Shown here piece after piece: positions 23,520 to 33,353 of a stretch of 64,000 nucleotides of DNA. The stretch spans positions 11,656,001 through 11,720,000 of the forward strand of contig NC_052141.2 of assembly GCF_016086655.4 (NCBI RefSeq). Direction: 5' to 3'. The position numbers were made by a program, and so were the translations under genes. Each line of letters begins with the position of its first letter. Position 1 is the first letter of the stretch. Source of the DNA: Lepeophtheirus salmonis (taxonomy: Eukaryota; Arthropoda; Copepoda; Siphonostomatoida; Caligidae). A model generated the notes under the pieces. It did no database searches. It was given only the letters and a program-made list of their open reading frames with translations, and was not told the origin of the DNA.

Positions 23520-24190
23520 GCTCCTCCATCCTGTGTCAGAGATTGGTTTTGTTTAATGCCATGCTAACTCTGATAGACCAGCTGCTTTGACGGTCAATCG
23601 CACGCTTTTTCACAATCGGGCGCGCAAAAAAACACGACGTTATTAAAAAATAAATAAATAAAGGAAAAGAAAATAATAACAACTAAGGATTTTCTCATGG
23701 GTCTTGCATCAATAGTACTAAAATAGTAGTAGTTCTTTTTTTCTGCTATAGAGAAGGAAAAAAAGAAGGGGAAAAAAAAGAAGATTCCGTTCGTCAGTCG
23801 TTGTTGTTGTCGTTGTTATTTCTTCTGCTATAAACTTCAATAGAGGGGGGAGGGAGGGATGGTGAACGATGTAGCTGGATTCATTTAAATCTGACAATTA
23901 ATAAAGAAAAGATTCAATAGCGATTCACCTTACTCCTCCCCCCTTAATGATAGATAAACCATTATAAATTATTACACAAACCTCCAAATAAATGGATAAA
24001 GGCAATTGAATAAAGAAACGACAATTGCAATGCAAAGTTCCGAATTTATAATTGTATTTCCACATATTTAATAATAAATTATCATTTTAAAATAGAGAGT
24101 TGTAACACAGCCTCTCTTTCTAAAATATAATATTAAATAGTTAAAAGTTATTTCATACGATTGACTAACAAATAAAAATAACATGAATCT
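23520..24190. other. Upstream region of plexin-B
   Basis: Probable promoter and 5' leader of the minus-strand plexin gene. It contains a locally CpG-bearing stretch (23590-23640) and a purine-rich stretch (23740-23860), then AT-rich DNA. No TATA box can be assigned with confidence. Confidence 0.3.
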
Positions 24191-24570
24191 TAGAATCTAT
24201 CTAAAAAATATCCCTCAATTACCTAGTTTTATTATATATCTTACCCTAAAATGTACTAAAAATATGTTAATACATTGTTATACAATCTTATGTCCATAGT
24301 TTGGACAATAAATTAACTATTACAATGGAAAGAATAGGATATTTTTCTCTAATTATCTTACTTTGTTCGTCCCTAATCGCTCAAAAAAAGAAAGGTAATT
24401 ATACAAATTTAGGCTTTTCATAGGGATTTTTAGTACATAACACTTTGATTACATTCAAATATCACTGTTTATCATTTGCATAAAGTAGTAGTCTTCAATG
24501 TCGATGTTAAGACTTTTTCATTCTTAAACCCATTTGCTGGAGTTTCATCAAGATGTATTGGGAAATTTTT
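24190..24570 (+). repeat. Interspersed repeat family B, copy 1
   Basis: Shares with 44490-44735 and 60990-61330 the words TACCTAGTTTTATT, ACCCTAAAATGTACTAAAAATATG, TTATACAATCTTATGTCCAT and, in the right part, ATGTTAAGACTTTTT, AAACCCATTTG-TGGAGTTT-ATCAAGAT-TATTGG. It holds an odd embedded open stretch at 24325-24394 that encodes a signal-peptide-like MERIGYFSLIILLCSSLIAQ followed by a GTAATT donor. Confidence 0.6.
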
Positions 24571-25267
24571 ACATTTTATGTTGTATAAAAATATAAATTT
24601 TGATCCCCCAAGATAACTTCTCCTTATGTTCCTTATAATGTTCTATGTCATGTCAGTGAAAACACTCCATTGATTCAAAGAACTTTGTTAAGACGATAAC
24701 TAATTGAATATATATTTATAGTATCAATCAATTTTATATCCATCACACTTTCAATGTAGTTAATTTTAACTTAAATTATAAATAAGACTGATAAGCCTTT
24801 TATAAACGTCCGTAGGGGGTGGACTGGATTGGCTTGAGCCCTCCTCAACAAATCGAAAATTGTTTTTTTTTTTATTGAATAAAAGGTCATATTTTCTTAA
24901 AATTCAGGGTAGGTGGAAATATTTTTAACTCATAACATTTTTCAAAAAAGTTTTTGGAAAAAATTAAGTCCCCTTCCTTCTAAAAAAACCCTGCGGACGA
25001 CTCTGCCCTTAGAAGATCCCTTTAAAATTATATTAACAATTACATTTTTTGAATTTTTGTACGATAAGTTTGAATTATAGTTAATAGATGGAGCCATACG
25101 TCGTTGATCGTCGGCAATTTCTTGTTGTTTTTATATATTTGCTGTCGATTGAAAACTATCCAGCTCATTACTATAGGAGATCCTCACCGCTACTAATACA
25201 CGTCAGCGGAGATCTTTGGATTCTGTTAGTTTTTGTTATAGGCTTAAAGGTCCAATTCCTTTGGAAA

Positions 25268-27072
25268 ATGGACGTTTTACTCTTTGTAAACGTTCTTTTC
25301 CTTTTTTGGGTAATGTATTTAACATATTTTTTAAATATATAAGTGACTTTTTGATTTGACATAATATATTACGAATTTAATTTACAAATACTGATACAAA
25401 TGGAATGCGTTTACTTTTGCAGACACACGGGAGCGCGGAGGAAAACAATTGTTCGTCCCTTGGATTCGATAAAAACGTCGTTCCTTGCTCATCTTGCTCT
25501 GATATGGTGCAATTCTCTCTTAGAGAAGTCTCAAAACAGTGTTTCAAATGCTGTAAAGACGAAGAAAACGCGCTGGAGGAGACAAAATATCCTCGAGCCA
25601 TTTTGGAAGTGTGTGGGTGACGTTTGGGTTAGTTTTCTAAATTTATGTGATGTGTACAATTAATCATTTTTTCCCATTATTATTCCATTAGGAGCGTATC
25701 CTCAAGTTCAGGTGAATATTTCCGACCTTACGATCATTTTTCTTTCTTAGGGAATAATAGTTTTGTAAATAGATTGTTCGATAGATATAATGGTTTGATT
25801 AGCTCAAAGCGTTTTCATATATTACAGACAGTACAAATACTCCGTTTAGTCCGGGTTTCTCACTAAAATACCCGGGGTTTTTTTCATTTCAAGACCCCCA
25901 TAATACGAAAATCTACTAATGTTAGTTAGTAGCACTGACTCACGTCTCAGGATAGTCCTGTATACCCACGGAACTCATTACTTTGACTATTTGGGCTATT
26001 GCTGTATTATTTCCAATATAGATATGTGGTGCATCAATATAAAAACAATCTTGAACAAAATCAGGAAAAGGAGAAACTCCCAATTTATTGTATTATTTCA
26101 CAAAGACATACTACCCAATTTTTCAAAGGAATATTTGAGTCAATTATAGGCTTATTATTCAAATTTGTAGACTTATATTGCCCAAGATATGGCCTCTTTC
26201 AGCCATAAAAGCTATTAATTTCTTATTCTTTTATTGTGGCAATGTGTAATTTGCAACGAGTACAAAGGAATAATTTGTTGATATAAATTGATGATAAATC
26301 ATGATGGAATACAAATGTAATCCATTATCAATTTTTATAACTATCATTCTAGCTTTCTTTTATGTTGACGGGCCACATATATACGATACTATCAGTGTTA
26401 ATGTTGTCAGCTATGGCTTGATGGAATGTATTCGTCAACTAATTGTTTTAGCATAACGATTATGAGACGAGACGATAGGATTTTTTTTTTTTTGTTTCAT
26501 CTGACTAAAAGAATCTTTTCGGTTCTTCACAAAATAAAAACGGGGCGAAATTAACACTCAGGACCGTAATCGCTAGGGGTTATGATCCATCCTGATATTT
26601 TTTTCAGTAGTAATAGTTATCAGCCAATTAATAGGTTAATCCAGTCTCGTCCCGTCCAGTAAGAAAACCGGTACTACAGGACTTGACACTGGATACCATG
26701 AATATATTCCCAAGAGTAATGTCTTTAATTTTTTTTCTGATATGTAGGCCTTTATCAAAAGCGACCGAACTTCGAGGTAAATACCACAATTTTCTTTTTT
26801 TATTTACATGCTTCTATCGCATTTTCACTTTATTCTAGATACCCTGGACTCACCGTCAAATATGTCAGGGGGTGCAGATCCAGTTATCAAACTTCTTGAT
26901 GAAGATGATGATGTTATTGAGGTAGGAACTCCTTCACTTTTTCCTGCATTTTTCCCCCCTATCCTACCTATCTTATCTCTTTCAGACTCTTGCCATTCAA
27001 AAATGGAATACTGACAGCGTCGAGGAATTCTTGGATGCCTATCTAGACGAGAGTGCCAAATTAGCACCATAA
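25268..27072 (+). CDS. SELENOF: 15-kDa selenoprotein (SELENOF/Sep15), six exons, apparent frameshift in exon 5
   Basis: ER-resident thioredoxin-like selenoprotein that binds UDP-glucose:glycoprotein glucosyltransferase in glycoprotein quality control. Exons: 25268-25309 (signal peptide MDVLLFVNVLFLFW), 25423-25627, 25692-25711, 26748-26776, 26839-26921 and 26986-27072, all with GT-AG junctions and matching phase. Exon 2 encodes the Cys-rich UGGT-binding region (PCSSCSDMVQF, QCFKCCKDEE) and ends ILEVCG-TGA-RLG: the TGA at 25618-25620 sits exactly at the Sec of the family's C-G-U-K-L-G motif. Exons 3-6 give AYPQVQ, AFIKSDR, LTVKYVRG, ADPVIKLLDEDDDVIE and KWNTDSVEEFLDAYL. The expected product is about 154 residues (human 165). 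Exon 5 is 83 bases where phase requires 82: a run of five G near 26867-26872 has one surplus base. No SECIS element could be identified by eye. A poly-A signal follows at 27315. Confidence 0.9.
25712..26747 (+). other. SELENOF intron 3, holding repeat sequence
   Basis: This 1036-base intron is far longer than the others (57-113 bases). From 26460 to 26690 it holds a block bounded by opposing words (GAGACGAGACGATAGG on the left, CCAGTCTCGTCCCGTCC on the right), suggesting an inserted MITE-like element. The word TTTTTTCAGTAGTAATAGTTATC inside it also occurs, in part, at 6568-6590. Confidence 0.45.
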
Positions 27073-27314
27073 ACTTTCAATTTTTTTCGTCATCATCACC
27101 CACTTATTTTTTATATATTTTCTCATCGATTTGATACTATATTTTTTTTTGGTCAGATAATGATATCTGAATGGATGTCTTTTATTTTTATATATTGAAA
27201 TCGTGAATGAATTCTCCTTATTCCTTGGTATCTATTGTTTTATGAAGATTTTAGCTGGGAAACGTTGAATGACGCCGCTAATTATTGGATGTTTTGTACT
27301 TATAGATGCCATAA

Positions 27315-27320
27315 AATAAA
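27315..27320 (+). promoter_or_regulatory. Poly-A signal of SELENOF
   Basis: AATAAA 243 bases after the stop codon. The 3' UTR before it is where a SECIS hairpin would be expected. Confidence 0.55.
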
Positions 27321-27479
27321 AATCATTTATTCAGGGTTAATGACTGATTATAATTATATTTAATTGTATTGTAAAGCATTTTCTTATTTTTTCAAGCTAA
27401 TATGAGTAGGTATATACTATACTCATTCGCTCGGATAAGTTTGTTTACGAGGCATTTATTATATCCTTAGTTACTACCG

Positions 27480-27725
27480 TCTAGTGTTGTGTTAGTCATA
27501 TTTAGGGGACTGAAGACTACAGTTCCGTCTAGTTCATTCCTGGATATACATCCTAAAACATAAAGTTCGGTCCTTGATGACATCAATCAACTTCATTTCT
27601 TTCTTTTTCATCATAGTACTGACAGTCCGAAGGACCCACAGTCTTAAGGACTGATAGAACCACTCCTAATATTGGACTGGACCGTAAAATAAGGACTGAC
27701 ACATAACTACTAGGATTATTTTGGC
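27480..27725. repeat. Repeat-like block rich in GGACT/AGTCC words
   Basis: Many partial self-complementary words (GGGGACTGAAGAC, AGTCCGAAGGACC, TTAAGGACTGATAG, ATTGGACTGGACCG, AAGGACTGACA) within 240 bases between SELENOF and NSF. It resembles the inner part of a non-autonomous DNA transposon, but the ends are not defined. Confidence 0.4.
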
Positions 27726-28224
27726 TGTATCAGGGGATACATATTTTTACTTACTGCACCTTTTATGTCGTAACATTTATAGAAATAGGGAGATGCAACT
27801 CCGTGTTTTAATATACTATAACACCAAATATAGATCCTTTGTGAATTAAATTATTTGATAGAAAGGGCTTTCATGCAGTTTATTTCCCCTTCTTCTCCCA
27901 GCCTGCTTGTTTCATTTATTATATCATGGTTGTGGGGAAAGTAGGAGGAAATCGATTGAGGTTTGGCTTTCGTAGGAATATATGTATATTGTGTATGGCT
28001 TGGGTATTTAAAGTACATCTATAGCTTGTAGTAGTTGTTGGACAGAGTAGTTTGTAAGCAGCTGCCACGAGAATAATATCTCCTCTCCACTCATCATCAC
28101 ATGACGTTGGAGCTCAACACAAGTCCCTTTGCATTTTTGAAAGACTAATAAGTAATTACTTAGTAACTAATCTCCTTCAAATATCAAGGCATAATAATAA
28201 TCATTAATAGAGAAACAGAAAAGA

Positions 28225-30538
28225 ATGTCCCTTCCATTAAAAGTGGGAAAGTGCCCAAATGAGAGTTTGTCTCTCACGAACAAGGCCTTTGTTCATCCCA
28301 ACGACTTTCAAAAACTCAATTCTGAGCATGTCATCATCACCATTCCTAGTCAGGGCAATCGAGAGGTGGCTTTTTCGATTGGACCAGAGGCCTCTGTTAC
28401 GGCAGGATATATTTGTTTCTCATCTCCGCATCGTAAATGGGCTGTTTTGAGCGTGAATGAAGAGTTGGGAGTGTCTCCTTTCAAATTCGATCCCTCCACT
28501 CAATATGTTAGTTCTATGTGTTTGGAAATTGAGTTTTATGCAAAGAAAAAAACGACGACGGAGCCATTTGACTCGGATGCAATGGCTAGGGAGTTTCTCA
28601 TGCAGTTTCCAAAGCAGGCATTCAATACCACTCAGTCAATTGTGTTTCAATTTATGGAAAAGCCTCTTATCCTCATCACTGTTAAAGAAATGGAGGCCAC
28701 AGATTTGCAAGCTCTTCATGCTGGAAAAAACGTGAAGGCCACTAAAACCAATTTGGGTGTCTCCATGGCCAATACAGCGATAGTGTTTGAAAAGAAAGAA
28801 GGTACGAATATCAATCTCACTGGAAAGTCCAAGGGAAAGGTTGTACGACAAAGCATCATTAATCCAGATTGGGACTTTTCAAAAATGGGAATTGGAGGAC
28901 TGGATACACAATTTAATGCAATCTTCCGAAGAGCTTTTGCTTCAAGAGTTTTTCCTCCTGAGATTATGGAGCAACTTGGATGCAAGCACGTCAAAGGTAG
29001 AGTTACTCCATTTTTAGAAAGAGTATATCTAGTAATTATATACTTTTGAACACTCACACAAAATAGGTATTCTTCTTTTTGGACCTCCTGGTACTGGAAA
29101 AACTCTTATGGCTCGTCAAATTGGTCAAATGTTAAATGCAAGAGAACCCAAAATCGTAAATGGCCCTCAAATTCTAGATAAATATGTGGGTGAGTCTGAA
29201 GCAAATATTCGTCGTTTGTTTGCTGATGCTGAAGAAGAAGAAAAGCGATTAGGGCCCAACTCCGGACTTCATATCATTATATTCGATGAAATTGATGCTA
29301 TTTGCAAGGCTAGAGGGAGTGTGGCCGGAAATACGGGAGTGAATGATACGGTTGTAAATCAATTACTCAGTAAAATTGATGGAGTTGATCAGCTTAATAA
29401 CATTCTGATAATTGGTATGACGAATCGACGAGACATGATTGATGATGCTCTATTACGTCCTGGTCGATTGGAGGTGTCCATTGAAATTGGTTTGCCTAAT
29501 AAAGATGGTCGTGTGCAAATCTTGAATATACATACTCGAAAAATGAAGCAATTTAAGAAAATGGGCCAAGATATTGACCTTGTCGAATTGGCTGGACTTA
29601 CAAAAAATTTCAGTGGAGCTGAGCTTGAGGGTCTCGTTCGAGCTTCTCAATCATGTGCCCTAAACCGATTGGTAAAGGCCTCATCAAAGGTTGAAATAGA
29701 TCCAGATGCTGCCGAAAAGCTCGTAGTAACTCGTTCAGATTTCTTCCATGCTCTTGAACACGACATTAAACCTGCTTTCGGTGCGGCAGATGAAGTCTTG
29801 GAAAGCTTCCTCCTTCGTGGTATTCAAATGTGGGGTCCATCTGTGAAGGATGTTTTAGAGGATGGAGCACTACTTATTCAGCAAGCAGCGAGTCCCAACA
29901 ATGTAAATGGACTCGTAACCATGCTAATTGAGGGTGCTCCAAATGCAGGAAAAACTGCTTTAGCAGCGCATCTAGCCAAAATGTCTAAATTCCCCTTTGT
30001 TAAAATATGTAGTCCAGAAGATATGATTGGATTTACTGAGTCGGCCAAATGTATACAAATACGAAAAATATTTGATGATGCCTATAGGTCAAACATGTCC
30101 TGTATTCTCGTTGACAATGTTGAGCGTCTTCTTGACTATGGACCCATTGGTCCAAGATACTCCAATATCACTTTGCAAGCTCTCCTTGTTTTGTTGAAGA
30201 AGAATCCACCTCAAGGGCGTAAACTCCTTGTTATTTGTACTACAAGTCGCAAGTCTGTTTTAGAACAAATGGAAATGCACCATGCATTTTCGGATATCCT
30301 TCACATCTCCAATCTGAATGAAGCAGAGCACATTCGAAACATGCTTCTCTCCAGTGATGTATTTAATAAAGAGGAGATAGCTACTATTGTTTCAAAATTA
30401 AAGAACTGCAGGATATCTATTGGAGTCAAAAAGCTTCTATCACTTCTCGACATGGTCAAACAAATGCATTCAAATCAGCGCATCATTAAATTCCTTACCA
30501 AATTAGAAGATGAGGGCTACGTTGTACCTTCATGCTAG
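28225..30538 (+). CDS. NSF: N-ethylmaleimide-sensitive factor (NSF), vesicle-fusion AAA ATPase
   Basis: Hexameric ATPase that disassembles SNARE complexes with SNAP after membrane fusion. Exon 1 is 28225-28996 and exon 2 is 29067-30538, with a 70-base intron (AAAG/GTAGAG ... AATAG/GT); the join gives 747 residues (human 744). The N domain covers about 1-200. D1 has Walker A GPPGTGKT (about 263-270, just after the splice), Walker B IIIFDEIDAI (about 327) and the arginine-finger region DALLRPGRLE. D2 has Walker A EGAPNAGKTALAA (about 546) and Walker B ILVDNVERLLDY (about 602), where the family usually has V-D-D. The start is the first Met of the frame and opens the N domain with a properly sized N-terminus. 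No other gene is close enough to be co-transcribed. Confidence 0.96.
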
Positions 30539-30703
30539 TTAAAGCAGTAGTTTAAGTTACACATATTCGTATTTATTTAATTCCATTTATCATATTTATT
30601 TCGACATTTATGACTATCCCTTTCATTCCAAATCGTTATGGATTTATTTATATTTGAGTTACATTATATACTATTTGATTTAAAGCATACACCCAAAGAT
30701 TTT

Positions 30704-30709
30704 AATAAA
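30704..30709 (+). promoter_or_regulatory. Poly-A signal of NSF
   Basis: AATAAA 166 bases after the NSF stop codon, in the interval between the convergent NSF and DNAJC21 genes. Confidence 0.6.
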
Positions 30710-30966
30710 TGTTCCTACTCCGAGATGAACATCGTTATGGGCTTTCAAAGTAAATCCCTATTAAGGTGCATGCGTCTTTATGTTACATTAAATTAATTAT
30801 AGTGTAGCGTATATTAGATGTACCACTCAATTTTATTAATTAGACAAAATCATTGTTAAACCGTTTTCACATTTTATTACTTTAGATTTGCACCATTATC
30901 TGTTATTAGTGATATTATTATAAATGAAGGAACTCATTTGACAAAAGAGAAATTATGTTAATTATC

Positions 30967-30972
30967 TTTATT
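30967..30972 (-). promoter_or_regulatory. Poly-A signal of DNAJC21
   Basis: AATAAA on the minus strand about 30 bases after the DNAJC21 stop codon; the two convergent transcripts would end about 250 bases apart. Confidence 0.6.
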
Positions 30973-31003
30973 TTAAAAGATGTAATAGGTACATATAATA
31001 ATA

Positions 31004-32296
31004 TTATAATCTAAGAGCGTGATTTGTTTCCTTTATATGGCTAAATAATTTGTTCCGCGATGTAAAATTTTCCTCACAAGTTGCACAGGCCAAGGAGTTG
31101 GATGCTGTTTCCTTGTTCTTGTTCCTTTTTTTTCCTTTGGAGGGTTTATTGGTATTAATACTACTCATAGAGTTCTTGGTAGCGCTCAAAAGCTTGGATG
31201 CATTGTCTCGATGAGCTTTTGACTTAATATGCTTATCCATCGTCTCATTGACTTTAATATTCATATCACAAATTGTACAAAACTCCTTGGGTTGGTCATC
31301 GTCGACGTCATCTTCCTTCCCCTCTTCTGTATCTGAGACCTCCGGCACTTGAGAAGTGTTATATGATAACTCCAAGTTTTTCAAGTGGCTTGCGGATTTC
31401 ATGTGGTTTTTTCTTTGCCTTTTATTTGAAAAGTCAACATCACACACACGACAGGTAAAGGACTCATCATCCTCATCTGAGGAGTACATGCTTTCAATAT
31501 ATTGTATCTCATCTTCCATATCGTCCAATTGGATAGAGCTTTGAGCCTCCTCAAGAAGGGCAGCTCGCTCCTTGAGTTGTTTTATTTGCCAGTCCTTAGT
31601 CTTTTGAGCGTTTAATGCTGCTTTTTCTTTGAGAGACTCATTAAAGATTTTGACTCGCTTATCCTTTTTGCGGACAAATTTGATGAGGGTTCGAACGAGA
31701 TCGTTTCTCTCCTTCCGAGCTTCATCACGGAATTTTTTATTTTCTTTTTCCATGAGTCGTGATATTCTTCGATTCTCTGCCTGACGAGTATCGTACTGAT
31801 CCAACCAAGAAAAGGTTCTTGGGGAAGAATAGACACTAAAGAAATTGTAAAACTTTTGCCAGATCTCTGGAGGAGAGTTTTCATCGCCAAAAGAGGGATA
31901 TTGGGGTGTACTGTTGGCAAACTCCTTGTCCTCATGATATATGGAGACGAATAGCTTGCTATACACACTATAAAAATTGTCTTCCTCGGATTTGTGGAAT
32001 CCCTCGTAGCATGAAGAGGTGAAGTAGGGGTAGAGATTCACTCCTAAACTATCTTCACTTTGAGGCCGTAAAAGAGATTCCCGATGCGTATCATACCAGG
32101 CTCGTTCTTGAGGGTCAATAAGGGTTTCGTAGGCTTCTCCAATCTCTTGAAACTTCACTTTAGCCTCTTCTTGTTGTTCATAGTTCTTATCGGGATGATA
32201 CTGGAGTGCGAGTTTCCTATAGGCTTTTTTAATCTCCTCGTTGGAGGCAATGGGCTCCACGCCGAGCACCTCGTAGTGACACCTCATATCGCACAA
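31004..32296 (-). CDS. DNAJC21: DnaJ homolog subfamily C member 21 (Jjj1-like), 60S ribosome maturation
   Basis: J-domain co-chaperone; yeast Jjj1 works with Hsp70 to release the shuttling factor Arx1 from cytoplasmic pre-60S particles. The frame is intronless with 430 residues, shorter than human (531). The J domain is residues about 6-72 with HPD at 34-36 and the start HYEVLGVEP; the Met at residue 4 could also be the start. A charged coiled-coil-like stretch (about 180-265, RLMEKENKKFRDEARKERND) follows. A U1-type C2H2 finger sits near 279-304 (CRVCDVDFSNKRQRKNHMKS), a second near 338-362 (CTICDMNIKVNETMDKHIKS), and a third near 402-425 (CATCEENFTSRNKLFSHIKE). An acidic stretch lies between the first two. 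The two canonical fingers of the family are present; the third is clear in sequence. Confidence 0.93.
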   Translation of the reverse strand: MCDMRCHYEVLGVEPIASNEEIKKAYRKLALQYHPDKNYEQQEEAKVKFQEIGEAYETLIDPQERAWYDTHRESLLRPQSEDSLGVNLYPYFTSSCYEGFHKSEEDNFYSVYSKLFVSIYHEDKEFANSTPQYPSFGDENSPPEIWQKFYNFFSVYSSPRTFSWLDQYDTRQAENRRISRLMEKENKKFRDEARKERNDLVRTLIKFVRKKDKRVKIFNESLKEKAALNAQKTKDWQIKQLKERAALLEEAQSSIQLDDMEDEIQYIESMYSSDEDDESFTCRVCDVDFSNKRQRKNHMKSASHLKNLELSYNTSQVPEVSDTEEGKEDDVDDDQPKEFCTICDMNIKVNETMDKHIKSKAHRDNASKLLSATKNSMSSINTNKPSKGKKRNKNKETASNSLACATCEENFTSRNKLFSHIKETNHALRL

Positions 32297-32480
32297 CTAA
32301 CACCCAAAGAGCTCTACTTTCCAATATGCTATCTCCAGAATGGAGGGATAGTCGATGGAAGATTCAGAATGGACTTGAGGCTATTTACTTCCAGCCCCGT
32401 AAACTCACAATGAGTAGTGAATAGGCCACACGTCTTCCATCAGATGTGCTGTTGTTCCTTGAATTAAGCCCAAGCTAGAA

Positions 32481-32500
32481 TGACGTCAGTCTCTCACGTG
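32481..32500 (-). promoter_or_regulatory. CRE and E-box upstream of DNAJC21
   Basis: A palindromic TGACGTCA (32481-32488) and a CACGTG (32495-32500) lie 185-205 bases upstream of the DNAJC21 start. CACGTG is the Myc/Max-type site often found at ribosome-biogenesis genes, which suits this gene. Function is inferred from position and sequence only. Confidence 0.45.
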
Positions 32501-32559
32501 ATTTAGTACTGTATTATATACCAACTAGTGACATTGATACATTCTACATATTATTATGT

Positions 32560-33288
32560 CAATACTGTTCACTGTAGAGGTGTATAAAATATACCCTAGA
32601 AAGCGATAGCGGCCTTTTCTAGTGGGTAATGTCAGGCACTGTTTTTTTTATTTTAAAAGCTGTTATCATTATGGCTCACTGTAAAATGATCGTATTTAAA
32701 AAGTTGCAGACAAAATCGTTCTGGTAATATTGCTGCGTGGTAAGAAATCAAGATTGTCGTCAGATTTGCATTATCATTGCAAGGGAACCACCGTGCCTAT
32801 GCATTGTAATTTATAGGCAGCATATTAGAAGAGACCTTGATGCTTAGAAACGAGGTATCGGTAGAGTTTAAACTGCCTTGAGGCCCGGCAGTTCACGGGT
32901 ACAACCTGAGCACCGGGGTGTATTTTTGGATATTAGAAAGGGTCCATGATGCTCAGGAAAGCGGCTACGCTGGAACTTTTTTTAATGCTTCAATAGTTTG
33001 ATTGCCTGAGTATATTATAATTGCAATGAAATTGCACAAGATAATATTACCTTGCTTGCAATGAAATTACTCCCAATCATATTGCTTACAATGATGTTGC
33101 TTTACGATGATTTTACCCACAACAATTTAATCTCTCCACGATTTTGTCTATAACCTTTTTATCACAATCATTTACCAAACACCTATTTCATTCTTAATTG
33201 TGAAGACAATGCCTTACTTTCATTCGTATACACAATAATACAAAATAGTTCCACACGTCAGACCCCATACAATTTGTATTAATATGAT
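32560..33288. other. Gap between DNAJC21 and RBMX2
   Basis: Holds an imperfect direct repeat about 110 bases apart (ATATTAGAAGAGACC-TTGATGCT near 32823 and ATATTAGAAAGGGTCCATGATGCT near 32930) around a GC-rich stretch (CCCGGCAGTTCACGGGTA). At 33020-33130 there is a degenerate array of AATGA-TTGC-like words. No gene recognised. Confidence 0.4.
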
Positions 33289-33294
33289 TTTATT
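33289..33294 (-). promoter_or_regulatory. Poly-A signal of RBMX2
   Basis: AATAAA on the minus strand 60 bases after the RBMX2 stop codon. Confidence 0.55.
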
Positions 33295-33353
33295 ATAAAC
33301 GAATTAATCAAATATAAATTTATAGATGATGCGAAAATGGACCAACAATGAAA

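Noticed and set aside
25618..25620. TGA read as the end of a short gene
   Set aside because: Conserved SELENOF sequence continues after it in the spliced frame, at the exact Sec position of the family.
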